Positions 61,887-64,000 of a stretch of DNA of 64,000 bases are shown here, piece by piece. The notes under the pieces are model-generated. The model did no database searches and was not told the DNA's origin. It saw nothing but the letters and a program-made list of their open reading frames with translations. A program made the position numbers and the translations under genes. This stretch comes from Hydrogenophaga palleronii_A (GTDB taxonomy: Bacteria; Pseudomonadota; Gammaproteobacteria; Burkholderiales; Burkholderiaceae_C). Every line of letters starts with the position of its first letter. Positions within the stretch are counted from its first letter, which is position 1. The stretch covers positions 186,001 through 250,000 of the forward strand of contig NZ_JAVDWU010000005.1 of NCBI RefSeq assembly GCF_031457455.1, written 5' to 3'.

Positions 61887-62572
61887 GCCAGTGCTTCCAG
61901 AACGGCCGTCGAACTGGCGTGGGCACCGAACACGCCGCCCTGCATGGTGATCATCTTCAGCGCGGCTTCGTGGTTGCCCCGGTCGGTGGCGGCGGTGCAG
62001 TCGGAGAGCAGCAGGCACTCGAAGCCGCGGTCGTTGGCGTCGCGCATGGTGGTGTGCACGCACACGTCGGTGGTGATGCCGGTGAGGATGAGGTTGCTGA
62101 TGCCGCGCGTGCGCAGCAGCAGTTCCAGGTCGGTGGCGTAGAACGAGCCCTTGCCCGGCTTGTCGATGATGGCCTCACCTGGCAGGGGGGCGAGTTCCGG
62201 AATGATTTCCCAGCCCGGTTCCCCGCGCACCAGGATGCGCCCGCAAGGCCCGTCGTCGCCAATGCCCACGCCGTCGGTACCGATCTGCCGCGAGCGCCAG
62301 CGCTTGTTGGCCGGCAGGTCGGAAAGGTCGGGTCGGTGGCCTTCGCGGGTGTGAATGATTGTGTAGCCGGCGCCTCGCATCGCGGCCATCAGCGTCTGCA
62401 AGGGGGCGATGGGTGCGCGCGTGAGCGAGATGTCGTAGCCCATCTTGTCCACGTAGCCACCCACGCCACAGAAGTCGGTCTGCATGTCGATGACGATCAG
62501 CGCGGTGTTGTCTGGCCGCAGGTCGCCGTTGTACGGCCAGGCATACGGGTTGGCGTCGATGAAGCGTTCCAT
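61883..62572 (-). CDS. Biuret amidohydrolase-like cysteine hydrolase (BiuH-type)
   Basis: A 229-residue isochorismatase-fold enzyme. From memory it aligns closely with the Rhizobium biuret hydrolase BiuH: FIDANPYAWPYNG, NTALIVIDMQTDFCG, IHTREGHRPDLSDLPANK, GPCGRILVRGEPGW and TMQGGVFGAHAS. The catalytic triad is D29, K138 and C171 (TTDVCVHTT); the glutamine in MQGGVFG that contributes to substrate binding in BiuH is kept. Biuret hydrolysis to allophanate and ammonia is the predicted reaction; relatives with other urea-like substrates exist. It lies 4 bases after amiF in the operon. Confidence 0.8.
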   Translation of the reverse strand: MERFIDANPYAWPYNGDLRPDNTALIVIDMQTDFCGVGGYVDKMGYDISLTRAPIAPLQTLMAAMRGAGYTIIHTREGHRPDLSDLPANKRWRSRQIGTDGVGIGDDGPCGRILVRGEPGWEIIPELAPLPGEAIIDKPGKGSFYATDLELLLRTRGISNLILTGITTDVCVHTTMRDANDRGFECLLLSDCTAATDRGNHEAALKMITMQGGVFGAHASSTAVLEALA

Positions 62573-62576
62573 GGTT

Positions 62577-63620
62577 TCAGGCGGCTTTTTTGATTGATGA
62601 CACGGCCGTGTCGGGCACCAGCGGGTGTGCCTCGGGGCCTTGGTAGTTGCGGGTGGGGGCGTCGAAGCCGCAGGAGGTGCCGTCGGTCACGTCGACCTTC
62701 CAGGGCAACTGGTAGGTGCCGGCTGCCATGTCATGCATGTAGGTGTAGGGGCAGTCTTGCGCGCCTCCTTTCACCGCCACGTAACCCCGGTGGTAGAGCT
62801 GGTAGATGTTGTTCTCCACGCCCCAGCCCTGGCGCGCTTCGCGCACCAGGTCGGGTCGCAGTTCGGCGGTGATGATCTCGTCGACGCGTCCACCGCCTTC
62901 GGTGATCACGGTGCCGTCGAAGCTGCAGAACATGCCTTCGCCCATGGAGTCGAACGTGCCGTCGCTGCCGCACAGGCACACGCTGGCGGTGATGGCCAGG
63001 TTTTGAAACGCGTTGGCCTGGTTGGTGATTTTCCAGGCGTGGCGGATGGGTGCCGTGTAGCCCGCGGTGCGCAGGATGATTTCCGCGCCTTTGTACGCGG
63101 CCTCGCGCGCCATTTCCGGGAACATGCCGTCGTGGCAGATGATGAGCGAGAGCTTGCTGCCGTTGGGACCATCGCACACCGGCACGCCCAGGTTGCCGGG
63201 TTCCCAGGGTTCCACCGGCACCCAGGGGTGCAGCTTGCGGTAGTAGAGGCGGATGGCGCCGGTGTCGTCGATGATGAGCCCGCTGTTGTACGGGTTGCCA
63301 CCGGGGTTGGCCTCCATGATGGAGAAGCAGCCCCAGATGTGGTTGTCGACGCAAGCCTGCTTGAAGGCCGCCACTTCCGGGCCGTCGAGCGAGACCATGA
63401 GTTCGGGCGCGGTGCTCATGGAAAGGCCATGCAGCGCGTATTCCGGGAACACCACCAGGTCCATGGTGCCCTGGTTACGCCGCGCCTTGGCCACCATGTC
63501 GCAAATGCGCTGCGTCTGCGCCGCCAGTTGCGCGGGGGTTTCCACCACTGGCAACTGCAACTGCACCAGGCCCACGACCACGCCGTGCTTCGATTTGTTC
63601 AGACCGCCCAATCCGCTCAT
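62577..63620 (-). CDS. amiF: Formamidase
   Basis: Nitrilase-superfamily amidase of 347 residues that hydrolyses formamide to formate and ammonia. The start SGLGGLNKSKHGVVVGLVQL, middle WGCFSIMEANPGGNPYNSGL and HPWVPVEPWEPGN, and end GGAQDCPYTYMHDMAAGTY closely match AmiF rather than aliphatic amidase AmiE. The catalytic residues are E60 (FPEYAL), K129 (YRKLHPW) and C162 (ICHDGMF). It is flanked by a permease gene upstream and the BiuH-like gene downstream, so the cell may use formamide or a formamide-releasing compound as nitrogen source. Confidence 0.92.
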   Translation of the reverse strand: MSGLGGLNKSKHGVVVGLVQLQLPVVETPAQLAAQTQRICDMVAKARRNQGTMDLVVFPEYALHGLSMSTAPELMVSLDGPEVAAFKQACVDNHIWGCFSIMEANPGGNPYNSGLIIDDTGAIRLYYRKLHPWVPVEPWEPGNLGVPVCDGPNGSKLSLIICHDGMFPEMAREAAYKGAEIILRTAGYTAPIRHAWKITNQANAFQNLAITASVCLCGSDGTFDSMGEGMFCSFDGTVITEGGGRVDEIITAELRPDLVREARQGWGVENNIYQLYHRGYVAVKGGAQDCPYTYMHDMAAGTYQLPWKVDVTDGTSCGFDAPTRNYQGPEAHPLVPDTAVSSIKKAA

Positions 63621-63629
63621 GCGTTGCTC

Positions 63630-64000
63630 CTATTTGGTTGAAGAGAGTTCGCCGGGGCTGCCGGGCACCACCACGCCGGGTTTGCAGGTGATCACCAGGA
63701 TCAACAACGTGAGCACATACGGCACGATGTTGAACAGGTGGTAGCCCCAGCCGATGCCCACCGACTGCAGCGCCGGCCCGATGGCGCCCGCACCACCAAA
63801 CAGCAGGGCCGCGCCCACGCAACGCAAAGGGCTCCAGCGCGCGAAGATCACCAGCGCCACCGCGATCAGGCCCTGACCGCTGGAGATGCCTTCGTTCCAA
63901 CTGCCGGGGTAGAACAAGGTGAGCGAGGCGCCGCCCAGCCCGGCGATGAAACCACCAGCGGTGGTGGCCGCGATGCGGATGCCGGACACAGAATAGCCGA
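63630..64000 (-). CDS. BMP/nucleoside-type ABC transporter permease (C-terminal part)
   Basis: The last ~120 residues of an inner-membrane permease; the gene runs past the right edge of the window. AATTAGGFIAGLGGASLTLFY followed by GSWNEGISSGQGLIAVALVI is the signature end of the BPD_transp_2 family (YufQ type), with about four hydrophobic helices. The frame is open to base 64000, so the start lies outside. It ends 9 bases before amiF and belongs to the same transporter as the fused ATPase at 60324. Confidence 0.88.
   Translation of the reverse strand, partial: GYSVSGIRIAATTAGGFIAGLGGASLTLFYPGSWNEGISSGQGLIAVALVIFARWSPLRCVGAALLFGGAGAIGPALQSVGIGWGYHLFNIVPYVLTLLILVITCKPGVVVPGSPGELSSTK

Overview
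The window (about 65% G+C, dense, many ATGA start/stop overlaps) looks like a chromosomal segment of a betaproteobacterium of the Burkholderiales, most likely Comamonadaceae (Hydrogenophaga/Acidovorax-like). The pointers are AceK at the left edge, an argB ... slmA neighbourhood, paired fatty-acid and AraC/SDR modules, and protein sequences that recall that family. The genus is inference. I see no rRNA, tRNA, CRISPR array, prophage or complete insertion sequence.

Layout. 1-5.3 kb: aceK, then an acyl-CoA cluster (thiolase, VOC protein, SDR, acyl-CoA dehydrogenase). 5.4-9.4 kb: argB, a TctD/TctE-like two-component pair, slmA. 9.5-17.8 kb: a beta-oxidation operon headed by a TetR regulator with a near-perfect palindromic operator, then a large acyl-CoA dehydrogenase, a DUF2147 protein, a FadN-type bifunctional enzyme, a thiolase and an enoyl-CoA isomerase-type protein. 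A DUF559 nuclease ORF bounded by 36-bp inverted repeats sits inside this operon. 17.9-26.8 kb: mixed genes (glycine-zipper protein, patatin lipoprotein, SDR/AraC pair, GNAT, chemoreceptor, an FNR-like regulator keeping all four iron-sulfur cysteines, an orphan PAS kinase). 26.8-31.2 kb: an accessory island with a large trypsin-domain lipoprotein coupled to a TraT-like lipoprotein, followed by decayed DNA with a possible umuC fragment. 31.2-36 kb: EF-G-like GTPase, DUF1993, EamA transporter, AraC regulator.

36.2-44.6 kb: a branched-chain-amino-acid-type ABC importer (binding protein, two ATPases, two permeases) with an AraC regulator, run into a TIM-barrel PEP-hydrolase-like protein, an SRPBCC protein and a UPF0261 protein. 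The TIM-barrel and UPF0261 proteins correspond to the two halves of plant Tm-1, so this looks like a catabolic operon for an unidentified small molecule. 47.3-52.6 kb: an ECF42-type sigma factor module with two YciI/DGPF proteins, two VOC proteins, SRPBCC, DUF6151 and DUF6958 proteins. Two intergenic sites share the layout TGTCGA-N17-CGTCGT, which matches the published ECF42 promoter as I remember it.

52.8-58.8 kb: hydrolase, orphan sensor kinase with a periplasmic binding-protein-like domain, DM13 protein, GlxA-type regulator, TTC38-like protein. 58.9-64 kb: a leftward operon of BMP-type ABC transporter parts, formamidase AmiF, a biuret-hydrolase-like enzyme, a second cysteine hydrolase and a GntR regulator, probably for taking up and deamidating a urea- or amide-type nitrogen compound. 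It continues past the right edge.

Several repeat families run through the window. About eight copies of an ~80-bp three-hairpin element lie mostly right behind stop codons. A 36-bp palindrome borders the DUF559 ORF. A different palindrome is inserted in frame into a LivF-type gene. A 66-bp tandem repeat carries start codons in front of a VOC gene.
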